From Asanoa hainanensis (lineage in GTDB: Bacteria > Actinomycetota > Actinomycetes > Mycobacteriales > Micromonosporaceae): a DNA stretch of 64,000 bases. Both the position numbers and the translations under genes were made by a program. The notes below the pieces were generated by a model. The model worked only from the letters and a program-made list of their open reading frames with translations. It did no database searches and was not told where the DNA came from. The DNA lies in the NCBI RefSeq assembly GCF_900188485.1, contig NZ_FZPH01000003.1, forward strand, positions 310,001-374,000, given 5' to 3'. The stretch's first letter is position 1, and every line of letters begins with the position of its first letter. This document shows, in pieces, positions 36,861-45,943 of the stretch.

Positions 36861-38200
36861 CGGAAGACGCCGATCTTCTTCGCCTCGTACCCGGGGAAGA
36901 TCTTCTTCCAGTCCTTGACGCCCATCCGGGCGCCGAGCAGCTCGGTCATGACGTCGCGGTAGTCGTTGGCGCCGGCCAGGTCGCCCTGGTCGAGGGCGCC
37001 GGCGGACAGGCCCGGCCAGCGGCCGTGCACCTTGCCGCCGTTCAGGCCGCCGCCGAGCAGCAGCATCAGCCCGCCGTGGCCGTGGTCGGTGCCGGAGTTG
37101 CCGTTGGCCTCGACCCGGCGCCCGAACTCGCTCATCGTGACGATCGAGGTGTTGTCCAAAGCGGACCCGAGGTCGGTGGCGAACGCTCCGAGCGCACCCG
37201 CGAGCTCGTTGAGCCGGTTGCGCATGTCGCCGCCGTCCGGGCCGCCGATGTTGGTGTGCATGTCCCAGCCGCCGATGTCGACGGCCGCGACCCGCAGGCC
37301 GACCTTGGCCTTGATCAGCCGCGCGACGTCCTTGAGCTGGTCGGAGAAGCCGCCGCCGGGCCACTGCGCGCTGCCCTGGTAGTCGGCCTGGGCGATCTTC
37401 CGCGCGGTCGAGATGGACTTGAGCGTCTCGGCCGCCTGGCCGCCCAGCGGGTGGTCGCCGACCCCGGTGTAGAGCGCCTTGAGCGCGGTCAGCGTCTTCT
37501 CCCGCATGCCGCTGCCGGCCCGCAGGTCGAAGTCGCGGATGCCCTGGAGCACGAGCTTGCTCTGGCCGCCGACCAGCGACCGGGGCAGCGCCGAACCCTC
37601 GGCGACGGCGCGGAACGTGGTGCCGGGGCCGAGTTGTTCGAGCACGCGGTCGAGGAAGCCGGTGTGCACCGAGGTCGACGCCGCACCCCGTTCTAGACAG
37701 TCCTGCGCCTGGAAGTGCGACCGGCTGGCGTCCGGCGACGCGACCGCGTGCACCGCGGCCATCATGCCCTTCTCCCAGAACGGCACCAGCGGCGCGAGCC
37801 CCGGGTGCAGGCCGAACCGGTCGTCGCCGGCCAGCAGCGCGCCCGGTTGCACGGCGATGCCGCCCCGGGCGTTCAGGTAGTTGCGGTCGCCGCGCGGCAC
37901 GACCACCGACAGGCCGTCCATGCCACCGCGCAGGAAGACCACGACCAGCGTGCGGTTGGTGGTCGACGGGGCACCGAACGCCACCCGCGTGGTGACGACC
38001 TGGTTGGCCAGGCTGGCCACGCCGACCGCGCCCGCACCGGCCAACACGCGGCGCCGGGTGAAGCCCTTGCGCCACTGGTCACGCTGCGCCCGCAGGTCCG
38101 CCGCGACCGCCTCGGCCTGCACCCGGATCGCCGCCTCCGGCAGGTTCGGGCCATAGCGGGCCAGCTCATCGCTGTTACGCGGTCCGCTCTCGACAGTCAT
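36857..38200 (-). CDS. DUF1501 Tat-exported protein
   Basis: 447 residues. A Tat-type leader ([19 protein letters not shown]) begins near residue 47 after an unusually long charged N-terminal region. The body shows the DUF1501 sulfatase-like fold: [47 protein letters not shown]-type segment [20 protein letters not shown] and [16 protein letters not shown]. Partner DUF1800 gene lies four bases upstream; the two form an operon. Members of this pair are widespread in bacteria with complex secretion and their function is not established. Confidence 0.92.
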   Translation of the reverse strand: MTVESGPRNSDELARYGPNLPEAAIRVQAEAVAADLRAQRDQWRKGFTRRRVLAGAGAVGVASLANQVVTTRVAFGAPSTTNRTLVVVFLRGGMDGLSVVVPRGDRNYLNARGGIAVQPGALLAGDDRFGLHPGLAPLVPFWEKGMMAAVHAVASPDASRSHFQAQDCLERGAASTSVHTGFLDRVLEQLGPGTTFRAVAEGSALPRSLVGGQSKLVLQGIRDFDLRAGSGMREKTLTALKALYTGVGDHPLGGQAAETLKSISTARKIAQADYQGSAQWPGGGFSDQLKDVARLIKAKVGLRVAAVDIGGWDMHTNIGGPDGGDMRNRLNELAGALGAFATDLGSALDNTSIVTMSEFGRRVEANGNSGTDHGHGGLMLLLGGGLNGGKVHGRWPGLSAGALDQGDLAGANDYRDVMTELLGARMGVKDWKKIFPGYEAKKIGVFR

Positions 38201-38204
38201 GGCC

Positions 38205-39989
38205 TCACCGCAACGCGTGGTAGATGGAGTCCAGCAGCAGCGGCGCCAGGTGCTCGACCTTGCCGCCCAGGCTGCTGTTCTTGACGGCGGTGCTGTCCTT
38301 CGCGGAGAGGAAGGTGAGCAACGCCTTGCGGTGCCCCGGGTTCAGCTTCTGGAACACCAGGCGGTCCGCCAGGCTGTCGACGTACGGCCCCGTGGTGCCC
38401 GGCCGTTTGCCGACCAGACCCTCCACCTTGGGGTACGACAGCCCGCGCTCGTAACCGCCGATCAGCGCGCGGTGCGCGTTCCACAGCGCGAGCGTGGCGT
38501 GCGCGGACCGCCAGGCGGCCGCGACGTCCGGGTAGCCGTTCGGCGGCACCCAGGCCATGGGCGCGTTGCCGAAGCGCTCGGTCATGAAGTACAGGCCCTC
38601 AACGCCGGAGCGGGTGTCGGAGCCGGGCGCGATCCCGAGCGCCCGGGCAGCGGCCACGAAGTTCTCCAGCGGGCGGCGGGTCTTCATGCCGGACGCGATC
38701 CAGAACTCCTGCGACCGGAACAGCACCCGCAGCACCGGCGCGATCGCGGTGCCGTTCTCGAGGTACGTGTCGGCGAGCCGTTGCACCAGGCCGTTGGGCG
38801 GCGCGTCGCAGACGAACCGCACGGCCAGCTTGCGCGCGATGTTCTTCGCGGTCGACGGGTGCGTGGCCAGGTATTTCAGGTATCGCTCGCCGACGTCGAG
38901 ACCCTTGGACCGCGACGGGTTCTTGTCCTTGAAGCCGAGCACCTTGACGGGGTCGACCCAGTGCCGGTCGGCCGCGTAGCGGAACTGCCCGTCGTCGGTC
39001 ACCGTGCGCCCGGTCAGGATGTACGCGCTGTTGCGCACGTCCTTCTCGTTGTAGCCGCCGTCGATGCCGACGGTGTGCAGCTCGAGCAGCTCGCGGCCGT
39101 AGTTCTCGTTGACCGACCGCCGGTCCGAGGCCGCGTTGTCGAGATAGCGCAGCATCGCCGGGTGCCGGGCGCTGGCCTTGAGCATGTCGGAGAACTTGCC
39201 GAGCGCGTGCTTGCGGATCACGTCGTTGTCGTACGAGGTGCGCACGTCCCAACCGCCGTCGAACGGGTTGGTCACGTTGAGGTGGTTCGACCAGAAGTCG
39301 ACCATCACCTCGAAGAGTTGGCGGCTGCTCCACATCTGCCGGGCGATCGTCGCCTGGCCGAGCTCGAACTGCGCCTGGTAGTCGCCGTCCTTGACCGTGC
39401 GGCGGATCTGCGCGGTGCTCATCGAGGCGGTCGGGAACGCGGCCATCGCCTTCGTCGCCACCGGGTCGTCGACCTTGCCCGGGTTGAGCTGCTGCTCCAA
39501 CCACTCGTCGATGCCGGTCTTGGTGGCCGCGTCGACCAGCACCCGCGTCGGCCCGAAGGTGACCCGCCGCAGCATGTGCAGGATCGGGTCGCGGCTGAGC
39601 AGGTTCGGGTTGGTCGGCGTCTTCTTGGCGGCGGCTGCCGCGGCCGCGGCGGCGGTGTCCATCAGGCCGGCCGCGCCGAGGTCGATGGAGTCGCCGAGCG
39701 ACTGGGTGTAGCTGGCGTCCCGGTCGGCGAACGCCCCCGCGTCCCGCGGCGACCGGGTCGAGGTGGCCGAGTCGCCCAGCGCGGCGGAGATGCCGCCACC
39801 GCCCAGCACCGCGACCGCCGACCCGACGGCGCCCGTGGCGACCACGGCCGCGCCGGCGCCGATCAGCACCTGCCTGCGGTTGCGCACGAGCTTGAGCAGC
39901 GTGGGCTCGCCGGCCTTCGCCAGCCGGGCGACGCGCGGCACGAGCGGATCGGGCGCCCGGTGCCGGGACGCACCCTGCCGTTGCGCCAT
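38205..39989 (-). CDS. DUF1800 family protein
   Basis: 594 residues from ATG 39989 (MAQRQGASRH), with GGGG upstream. A membrane or Tat-like anchor (RRQVLIGAGAAVVATGAVGS) near residue 42 is followed by an alanine-rich linker and the DUF1800 domain: HMLRRVTFGPTRVLVDAATK, EWLEQQLNPG, REMWSS-like RQMWSSRQLFEVMVDFWSNH, and NENYGRELLELHTVGIDGGY. First gene of a two-gene operon with DUF1501. The 229-base gap upstream contains the GH16 promoter on the other strand. Confidence 0.92.
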   Translation of the reverse strand: MAQRQGASRHRAPDPLVPRVARLAKAGEPTLLKLVRNRRQVLIGAGAAVVATGAVGSAVAVLGGGGISAALGDSATSTRSPRDAGAFADRDASYTQSLGDSIDLGAAGLMDTAAAAAAAAAKKTPTNPNLLSRDPILHMLRRVTFGPTRVLVDAATKTGIDEWLEQQLNPGKVDDPVATKAMAAFPTASMSTAQIRRTVKDGDYQAQFELGQATIARQMWSSRQLFEVMVDFWSNHLNVTNPFDGGWDVRTSYDNDVIRKHALGKFSDMLKASARHPAMLRYLDNAASDRRSVNENYGRELLELHTVGIDGGYNEKDVRNSAYILTGRTVTDDGQFRYAADRHWVDPVKVLGFKDKNPSRSKGLDVGERYLKYLATHPSTAKNIARKLAVRFVCDAPPNGLVQRLADTYLENGTAIAPVLRVLFRSQEFWIASGMKTRRPLENFVAAARALGIAPGSDTRSGVEGLYFMTERFGNAPMAWVPPNGYPDVAAAWRSAHATLALWNAHRALIGGYERGLSYPKVEGLVGKRPGTTGPYVDSLADRLVFQKLNPGHRKALLTFLSAKDSTAVKNSSLGGKVEHLAPLLLDSIYHALR

Positions 39990-40135
39990 GCCCCCACACC
40001 TCACATGCCCAGGTCCCGCGCCGACTGATCCAGGCCGGACCATAGATGGACGCACCCGCAACCCTCAATGCGAGGGACGGTTTGTTAAGCCCGCCCTAAA
40101 GATTGCCGCCTGGCGGGAGCCCTCCCACCAAAACA

Positions 40136-40185
40136 TTGACATGCGTCCCTTGGTTCGCTAGAACTCTCGTGAGAGCGCTCTCACG
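40136..40185 (+). promoter_or_regulatory. Promoter with LacI-type operator for the GH16 gene
   Basis: TTGACA at 40136-40141, a 17-base spacer and TAGAAC at 40159-40164 form a good housekeeping-type promoter. Overlapping the expected transcript start is the perfect 18-base palindrome CGTGAGAGCGCTCTCACG (40168-40185), close in form to CebR/LacI-family sugar operators (GAGCGCTC core). Oligosaccharide-induced expression is the likely consequence. No LacI gene lies in the window. Confidence 0.82.
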
Positions 40186-40218
40186 TAGCCCATCCCCCCA
40201 CAAAAAGAGCGAGGCTTC

Positions 40219-41598
40219 ATGAAACGTCGCGCACTCGTATCGATCGCCACAGCGGTGATCACTGTCGCGGCCGTCTCCGCCGCCGTCAGCGCCAACGCCT
40301 CCCTGCCGTCCGCTCCGTCCGGTTGGACGCTGGCCTGGAGCGACGACTTCAACGGGTCGGCCAACAGCCTGCCCTCGTCCTCGAACTGGATCATCGACAC
40401 CGGCACCGGCTATCCCGGCGGACCCGGCAACTGGGGCACCGGCGAGATCCAGACCTACACCAACAGCGCGTCCAACCTGAGCCTGGACGGCTCCGGCAAC
40501 CTGCGGATCACCCCCGTCCGCAACAGCTCCGGGCAGTGGACCTCGGGCCGGATCGAGACGCAACGCAGCAACTTCCGGCCGCCGTCGGGAGGAATCCTGC
40601 GGATCGAGGGGCGCATCCAGATGCCCAACGTGACCGGTGCGTCGGCCGCCGGCTACTGGCCCGCGTTCTGGGCGCTCGGCGCCCCGTACCGGGGCAACTA
40701 CTGGAACTGGCCGGCCATCGGCGAGTTCGACATCATGGAGAACGTCAACGGGATCAACTCCGTCTGGGGTGTGCTCCACTGCGGAGTCAACCCGGGCGGG
40801 CCCTGCAACGAGACCAACGGCCTCGGCGCGAGCCGGGCCTGCCCCGGCTCGTCGTGCCAGTCGGCCTTCCACACCTACCGGTTCGAGTGGGACACGAGCG
40901 TGAGCCCGCAACAGCTGCGCTGGTACGTGGACGGCACGCTCTTCCACACCGTCACGTCGGCGCAGGTCGGCGAGCCGCACTGGTCGAACATGACCAGCCA
41001 CGCCGGCTACTTCATCCTGCTCAACGTCGCCATGGGAGGCGCGTTCCCCAACGGCGTCGCGGGCTCCGCCACGCCGACCGGCTCCACCGTGTCGGGCCGG
41101 TCGATGCTGGTCGACTACGTCGCGGTCTACACGAGCGGCGGCGGTGGCACCAACCCGACCAACCCGCCGACCACCCCGCCCACTGGCGGCGGTGGCAGCG
41201 CGTACAGCCAGATCCAGGCCGAGTCGTTCAACGCCCAGAGCGGCGTGATCGTCGAGTCGTGCAGCGAGGGCGGCCAGAACATCGGCGCGATCAAGAATGG
41301 CGACTGGGTCCAGTTCAACAACGTCAACTTCGGCTCGACCCCGGCGCGCGACTTCGTCGCCCGCGTGGCGTCGGGCGCCGGCGGCGGGGTCAGTGGCCTG
41401 GTCGAGGTGCGGTTGGACAGCCGCAGCAACGCCCCGATCGGCAGCTTCGCCCTGGCCAACACCGGCGGCTGGCAGAGCTGGCGATCGATACCAGGCAATA
41501 TCACCGCAACCACGGGCACCCACACGGTCTTCCTGACCTTCACCAGCGGCCAGCCCAACGACTTCGTCAACGTCAACTGGTTCCAGTTCCGGAACTAG
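40219..41598 (+). CDS. Secreted GH16 beta-glucanase with CBM6
   Basis: 459 residues. Signal peptide to about residue 27 (SAAVSANA). GH16 domain (30-300) with the catalytic EFDIME at 169-174 (Glu169 nucleophile, Glu174 acid/base) in a W-rich cleft; the pattern fits laminarinase/endo-1,3-beta-glucanase. A Gly/Pro/Thr linker (SGGGGTNPTNPPTTPPTGGG) joins a C-terminal CBM6-like module (328-459) with IQAESFNAQSGV, GDWVQFNNVNF and NDFVNVNWFQF. Extracellular fungal or algal glucan breakdown. Preceded by a LacI-type operator; followed by two chitinases, a set suited to fungal cell walls. Confidence 0.95.
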   Translation: MKRRALVSIATAVITVAAVSAAVSANASLPSAPSGWTLAWSDDFNGSANSLPSSSNWIIDTGTGYPGGPGNWGTGEIQTYTNSASNLSLDGSGNLRITPVRNSSGQWTSGRIETQRSNFRPPSGGILRIEGRIQMPNVTGASAAGYWPAFWALGAPYRGNYWNWPAIGEFDIMENVNGINSVWGVLHCGVNPGGPCNETNGLGASRACPGSSCQSAFHTYRFEWDTSVSPQQLRWYVDGTLFHTVTSAQVGEPHWSNMTSHAGYFILLNVAMGGAFPNGVAGSATPTGSTVSGRSMLVDYVAVYTSGGGGTNPTNPPTTPPTGGGGSAYSQIQAESFNAQSGVIVESCSEGGQNIGAIKNGDWVQFNNVNFGSTPARDFVARVASGAGGGVSGLVEVRLDSRSNAPIGSFALANTGGWQSWRSIPGNITATTGTHTVFLTFTSGQPNDFVNVNWFQFRN

Positions 41599-41601
41599 GT
41601 A

Positions 41602-41632
41602 TTGACAAGAATCTGTAAACAGTCTTAATAAT
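41602..41632 (+). promoter_or_regulatory. Promoter and small inverted repeat for the chitinase operon
   Basis: TTGACA at 41602-41607 is followed after 19 bases by AATAAT (41627-41632); the spacing is slightly long. Between them lies CTGTAAACAG (41613-41622), a possible regulator site overlapping the promoter. No DasR-type site (ACTGGTCTAGACCAGT-like) is visible. Confidence 0.55.
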
Positions 41633-41674
41633 TGGCCATCTATCGATGTGAGCGCGGGCCTGGGGAGGACTTTT

Positions 41675-43525
41675 ATGCGCTTGCGGACTTTGATGGTCAC
41701 CGCGGCGGTCACCCTGCTCGGTGGGGTGACCGCTGTCGTGGTCGCCTCTCCGGCCATGGCCGCCGGACCAACCGCGACGTTCGTCAAGACCTCCGACTGG
41801 GGCTCCGGCTGGGAGGGCAAGTACACGATCACCAACGGCGGCACGACCACCATGAACGGCTGGGCGGTCGCCTTCGACCTGCCGTCGGGCAGCTCGGTGG
41901 GCAGCTTCTGGGACGCGGACATGACGCGGTCCGGGCAGCGGTTCACCTTCACCAACAAGTCCTGGAACGGCACCCTGGCTCCGGGCGGCACCGCGTCGTT
42001 CGGGCTCATCGGTGCCGGCGCGGGGTCACCCGCCAACTGCACGCTCAACGGCGCGTCCTGCGGCGGCACCACCGACCCGGGCACGCAGGTGCCGGGCACG
42101 CCGGGCGCGCCCAGCGTCACCGGCGTCACCCAGACCAGCATCTCGCTCGCCTGGGGTGCCAGCAGCGGCACCGTCACCGGCTACCGGGTCTACGAAGGCA
42201 CCACTGTCAGGGCGACCGTGACCGGCACGTCCGCCACGATCGGCGGGCTGGGAGCCAACACCACCCACACGTACACGGTCGCCGCGTACAACTCCGCGGG
42301 TGAGTCCGCCCGCAGCGCCACCGTCACCGGCACCACCAGCGGCGGGACCGGTCCGACCGTGCCCGGCGTGCCCGGCAACTTCCGAGTCACCGGCACCACC
42401 GGCAGCGCGATCTCGCTCGCCTGGAACGCCAGCAGCGGCACCGTCACGGGCTACCGGGTCTACGAGGGCAGCACGGTCCGCGCGACGGTGACCGGCACGA
42501 CGGCCACGATCAGCGGCCTGCCGGCCTGCGCCTCCCGGACGTACACGGTCGCCGCCTACAACACCGTCGGCGAGTCCGCCCGCAGCGCCGCCGTCAGCGG
42601 CACCACCACCGGGTGCTCGACCGGCCCACTGCCGGCGCACTTCCTGACCGGCTACTGGCACAACTTCGTCAACCCGGCCGTCGAGCTTCGGCTGCGGGAC
42701 ACCCCGGCGGCGTACGACCTGATCGCGGTCGCCTTCGCCGAGGCCACCACCATACCCGGCGCCGTCACCTTCGCCGTCGACCCCGGCCTGTCCAGCGCGC
42801 TCGGCGGCTATTCCGACGCCGACTTCCGCTCCGACATCGCCACCATGCACTCCCGTGGCAAGAAGGTGATCCTCTCGGTCGGCGGTGAGGCGGGTCGCGT
42901 CGCCGTCAACGACGCCACCAGCGCCACCAACTTCAGCAACTCGATGTTCAACCTCATCCAGTCGTACGGCTTCGACGGCGTCGACATCGACCTGGAGAAC
43001 GGCCTCAACCCGACCTTCATGGGCCAGGCGCTGCGGAACCTGCGCAGCCGGGTCGGCGCCAACCTGATCATCACGATGGCGCCGCAGACGATCGACATGC
43101 AGAACGCCACGGTGTCCTACTTCAAGCTGGCCCTGGACATCCGCGACATCCTCACCGTCGTACACACCCAGTTCTACAACTCCGGCTCGATGCTCGGCTG
43201 CGACCAGTCGTTCGCCTACAGCCAGGGCACGGTCAACTTCATGACCGCGCTGGCCTGCATCCAGCTCGAGGCCGGGCTGCGGCCGGACCAGGTCGCGCTC
43301 GGCCTGCCCGCCGGACCCGGCGCCGCCGGTGGCGGGGTGGTCGCGCCGAGCCTGGTCAACCAGGCCCTCGACTGCCTGGCCCGCGGCACCAACTGCGGCA
43401 GCTTCCGCCCGCCGCGCACGTACCCGGGCATCCGCGGTGCGATGACCTGGTCGATCAACTGGGACGTCAGCAACGGCAACCAGTTCGCCAACACCGTCGA
43501 CCCCCACCTCGCCACCCTCCCCTGA
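41675..43525 (+). CDS. Secreted CBM2-FnIII-FnIII-GH18 chitinase
   Basis: 616 residues from ATG 41675 (GGGGAGGA upstream). Signal peptide ends near residue 29; CBM2 (30-128), two fibronectin type III domains (140-225 and 230-320) and GH18 (325-616). The catalytic motif DGVDIDLE has Asp434, Asp437, Asp439 and Glu441 as acid. The GH18 resembles Streptomyces ChiC/ChiD-type enzymes acting processively on chitin. The FnIII modules are near copies of each other and of the single one in the next gene. Eleven bases separate it from that gene. Confidence 0.96.
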   Translation: MRLRTLMVTAAVTLLGGVTAVVVASPAMAAGPTATFVKTSDWGSGWEGKYTITNGGTTTMNGWAVAFDLPSGSSVGSFWDADMTRSGQRFTFTNKSWNGTLAPGGTASFGLIGAGAGSPANCTLNGASCGGTTDPGTQVPGTPGAPSVTGVTQTSISLAWGASSGTVTGYRVYEGTTVRATVTGTSATIGGLGANTTHTYTVAAYNSAGESARSATVTGTTSGGTGPTVPGVPGNFRVTGTTGSAISLAWNASSGTVTGYRVYEGSTVRATVTGTTATISGLPACASRTYTVAAYNTVGESARSAAVSGTTTGCSTGPLPAHFLTGYWHNFVNPAVELRLRDTPAAYDLIAVAFAEATTIPGAVTFAVDPGLSSALGGYSDADFRSDIATMHSRGKKVILSVGGEAGRVAVNDATSATNFSNSMFNLIQSYGFDGVDIDLENGLNPTFMGQALRNLRSRVGANLIITMAPQTIDMQNATVSYFKLALDIRDILTVVHTQFYNSGSMLGCDQSFAYSQGTVNFMTALACIQLEAGLRPDQVALGLPAGPGAAGGGVVAPSLVNQALDCLARGTNCGSFRPPRTYPGIRGAMTWSINWDVSNGNQFANTVDPHLATLP

Positions 43526-43536
43526 GGAGCACAGCT

Positions 43537-45096
43537 GTGAGACTCACGAGACAGCTCGCGGTCACCGCCGCCCTGGCCCTCGCGGCCATGGCGGTCGGGG
43601 TGGCCGTCGCACCGGCCGCGTCCGCGGCCACCGCCGCCTTCGTCCGCACGTCGAGCTGGGGTTCGGGCTACGAGGCGCGGTTCACCGTCACCAACAACAC
43701 GTCGTCGACCATCACCTCGTGGAACGTGGCGTTCGACCTGCCGAGCGGCACCTCGATCGGCAGCTTCTGGGACGCCGACATGACCCGCAGCGGTCAGCGG
43801 TTCACCTTCACCAACAAGAGCTGGAACGGCACCCTCGGCCCGAACGCGACGGCCAGCTTCGGCTTCGTCGCGGCCGGCACCGGCGACCCGACCAGCTGCA
43901 CGGTCAACGGCTCGTCCTGCGCCGGCGGCCCGCCGACCAACCCGGGCGCACCGCCGACGCCGGGCAACGTGCGGGTCACCGGCACCACCGCCAACTCCAT
44001 CTCGGTCGCCTGGAACGCTTCGTCCGGCACGGTCACCGGCTACCGGGTCTACGAGGGTACGACCGTGCGCGCCACGGTCACCGGGACCAGCGCGACGATC
44101 GGCAGCCTGCCGGCGTGCGCCTCGCGGTCCTACACGGTGGCCGCGTACAACGCCCAGGGTGAGTCGGCCAAGTCCGGCGCGGTCACCGGCACGACGACCG
44201 GCTGCACCAACCCGCCGGCCGGCACGCAGATCGCGGCGCCGTACATCTACTCGTGGGGCAACGTGCCCAACATGAACACGGTGATGTCGGCGACCGGCAT
44301 CAAGTGGTTCACCAAGGCGTTCGTGCTCTCGGGCGGCGGCTGCACACCCGCCTGGGACGGCAACCGGCCGATCAACAGCGCCGGCGACGCCCAGCAGATC
44401 GCGGCGATCCGGGCCGCCGGCGGCGACATCATCCCGTCGGTCGGCGGTTGGAGCGGCAACAAGCTCGGCCCGAACTGCTCGTCGGCGTCGGCGCTGGCTG
44501 GTGCGCTGCAATCGGTGATCAACACGTACAGCCTCAAGGCCATCGACCTCGACGTCGAGAACACGGACGAGTTCGAGAGCGAGGTCGTGCAGGACCGGAT
44601 CCTCGGCGCGCTGAAGATCCTCAAGCAGAACAACCCGAACCTGAAGACCATCGTGACGATCCCGACGGCCACGTCCGGGCCGAGCTGGTGGGGCACCCGG
44701 CTGATCAACCAGGCCGCCGCGCTGCAGGCCAATGTGGACGTCTGGACCATCATGCCGTTCAACTTCGGCGGCGGTGCCGACATGTACGCGAGCACGGTCA
44801 GCTCCGCCGAGGGTCTGAAGAACGCGCTGAAGACCGCGTTCGGCTGGTCCGACGCCACCGCGTACGCGCACATGGGCATCTCCGGCATGAACGGCCGCTC
44901 GGACCAGAACGAGATCACCACGACCGCGCAGTGGACGTCGATCCGCGACTGGGCCGAGACACGCGGCCTGGCCCGGCTGGCGTTCTGGTCGGTCAACCGC
45001 GACCGCGGTTGCGCCGGCGGCCCGCTGAGCTCCGACTGCTCCAGCATCGCCCAACCCGACTGGGAGTTCACCCGTATCACGGCCCAGTTCGGCTGA
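43537..45096 (+). CDS. Secreted CBM2-FnIII-GH18 chitinase-like protein
   Basis: 519 residues. GTG start with GAGGAG upstream. Signal peptide to residue 31, CBM2 (32-128), one FnIII (143-227), GH18-like domain (230-519). The catalytic core reads KAIDLDVEN with Asp337, Asp339 and acid Glu341; the first aspartate of the usual DxxDxDxE is replaced by Lys334, as in some chitinases and lytic homologues, so activity should be confirmed. Co-transcribed with the larger chitinase and sharing its binding modules; probably complementary attack on chitin. Confidence 0.92.
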   Translation: MRLTRQLAVTAALALAAMAVGVAVAPAASAATAAFVRTSSWGSGYEARFTVTNNTSSTITSWNVAFDLPSGTSIGSFWDADMTRSGQRFTFTNKSWNGTLGPNATASFGFVAAGTGDPTSCTVNGSSCAGGPPTNPGAPPTPGNVRVTGTTANSISVAWNASSGTVTGYRVYEGTTVRATVTGTSATIGSLPACASRSYTVAAYNAQGESAKSGAVTGTTTGCTNPPAGTQIAAPYIYSWGNVPNMNTVMSATGIKWFTKAFVLSGGGCTPAWDGNRPINSAGDAQQIAAIRAAGGDIIPSVGGWSGNKLGPNCSSASALAGALQSVINTYSLKAIDLDVENTDEFESEVVQDRILGALKILKQNNPNLKTIVTIPTATSGPSWWGTRLINQAAALQANVDVWTIMPFNFGGGADMYASTVSSAEGLKNALKTAFGWSDATAYAHMGISGMNGRSDQNEITTTAQWTSIRDWAETRGLARLAFWSVNRDRGCAGGPLSSDCSSIAQPDWEFTRITAQFG

Positions 45097-45112
45097 CTCC
45101 TATAGATACGAC

Positions 45113-45146
45113 CCGCCGCCGTCACTGCCCCCGGGCGTGGCGGCGG
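45113..45146. terminator. Bidirectional terminator after the chitinase operon
   Basis: Arms CCGCCGCC (45113-45120) and GGCGGCGG (45139-45146) with inner GTCAC/GTG pairing, between convergent stops at 45096 and 45155. Confidence 0.65.
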
Positions 45147-45154
45147 CGCGGCAG

Positions 45155-45943
45155 CTAGGCCGAGCCCTGCTTGCGCACCAGCCGCAGCAGCTCGGTGTGG
45201 GTGGCAACGTCGGCGGCGATCAAGAGCCCGCCGACACCCGTGTGCAGCGGCTGCCCGTGCAGACCCGTCACCACACAGCCCGCTGCGGCGCAGATCGCGA
45301 GACCGGCCGCGAAGTGCACGCTGTCGGCGAAGTGCCCGTCGGTGACGTACGCGGCCCGGCGCCCCGCCGCCACCCAGGCGACCGCCAGCGTCGTCGACAG
45401 CACCCGCGGCCCGAAACCGTCGACGAACTCCGGGTCCGCCAGCAGCGTGGTCGCCCGGAACAAGGCGCTGTTGGGGAACGGCGGGTCCAGGTTGACGTCG
45501 ACCAGCAGCGACGCGGCCGACGGGCGCAGCTCGCTGTCGAGACCGTTGCGGCGCAGCCAGGCGCCCGTGCCGTCGGTCCAGAACAGCTCGCCGGCGAGTG
45601 GGTCCGCCGACGCCGCGGCCGTCACCTCGGCGGCTGTCCGGAGCGCGACGTTGACCGCGACCAGCGGCGTGCTGACCGCGAAGTTCAGGGTGCCGCAGAG
45701 CGGGTCGACCAGCCACAGCCGGTCGCCGCCGAGCCCGTTGTGCCCGCTCTCCTCACCCAGGAACCCGTCGTCGGGCCGGTGCTCGCGAATCACCGACAGG
45801 ATCGCCCGTTCGGCCTCGATGTCGGCCGTGGTGGCGAAGTCCCGGTGCGACTTCGCGTGGTGCTCGACCGGCTCGCCGTAGTAGCGCCGGACCACCGCGG
45901 CACCAGCCTCGGCCGCCGCGACGGCCACCTCCGCGTCGTTCAC
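45155..45943 (-). CDS. Inositol monophosphatase-family protein with altered metal site
   Basis: 262 residues from GTG 45943. GFLGEESG (Glu64/65) is preserved, but the second motif, usually DPxDGTxNF, is LVDPLCGTLNF: Cys83 replaces a metal-binding aspartate. The third motif, normally WDxAAG, is SVHFAAG, so a second ligand is also missing. It takes two base changes to turn GAC into TGC, which makes a sequencing error unlikely. The protein may use different metals or substrates, or be a regulatory pseudo-enzyme. Coupled to the upstream DedA gene by a four-base overlap. Confidence 0.85.
   Translation of the reverse strand: MNDAEVAVAAAEAGAAVVRRYYGEPVEHHAKSHRDFATTADIEAERAILSVIREHRPDDGFLGEESGHNGLGGDRLWLVDPLCGTLNFAVSTPLVAVNVALRTAAEVTAAASADPLAGELFWTDGTGAWLRRNGLDSELRPSAASLLVDVNLDPPFPNSALFRATTLLADPEFVDGFGPRVLSTTLAVAWVAAGRRAAYVTDGHFADSVHFAAGLAICAAAGCVVTGLHGQPLHTGVGGLLIAADVATHTELLRLVRKQGSA

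Noticed and set aside
45695-45697. Cys83 in the IMPase-like protein as a sequencing error
   Set aside because: Two substitutions would be required from an aspartate codon, and a second motif residue is changed as well.
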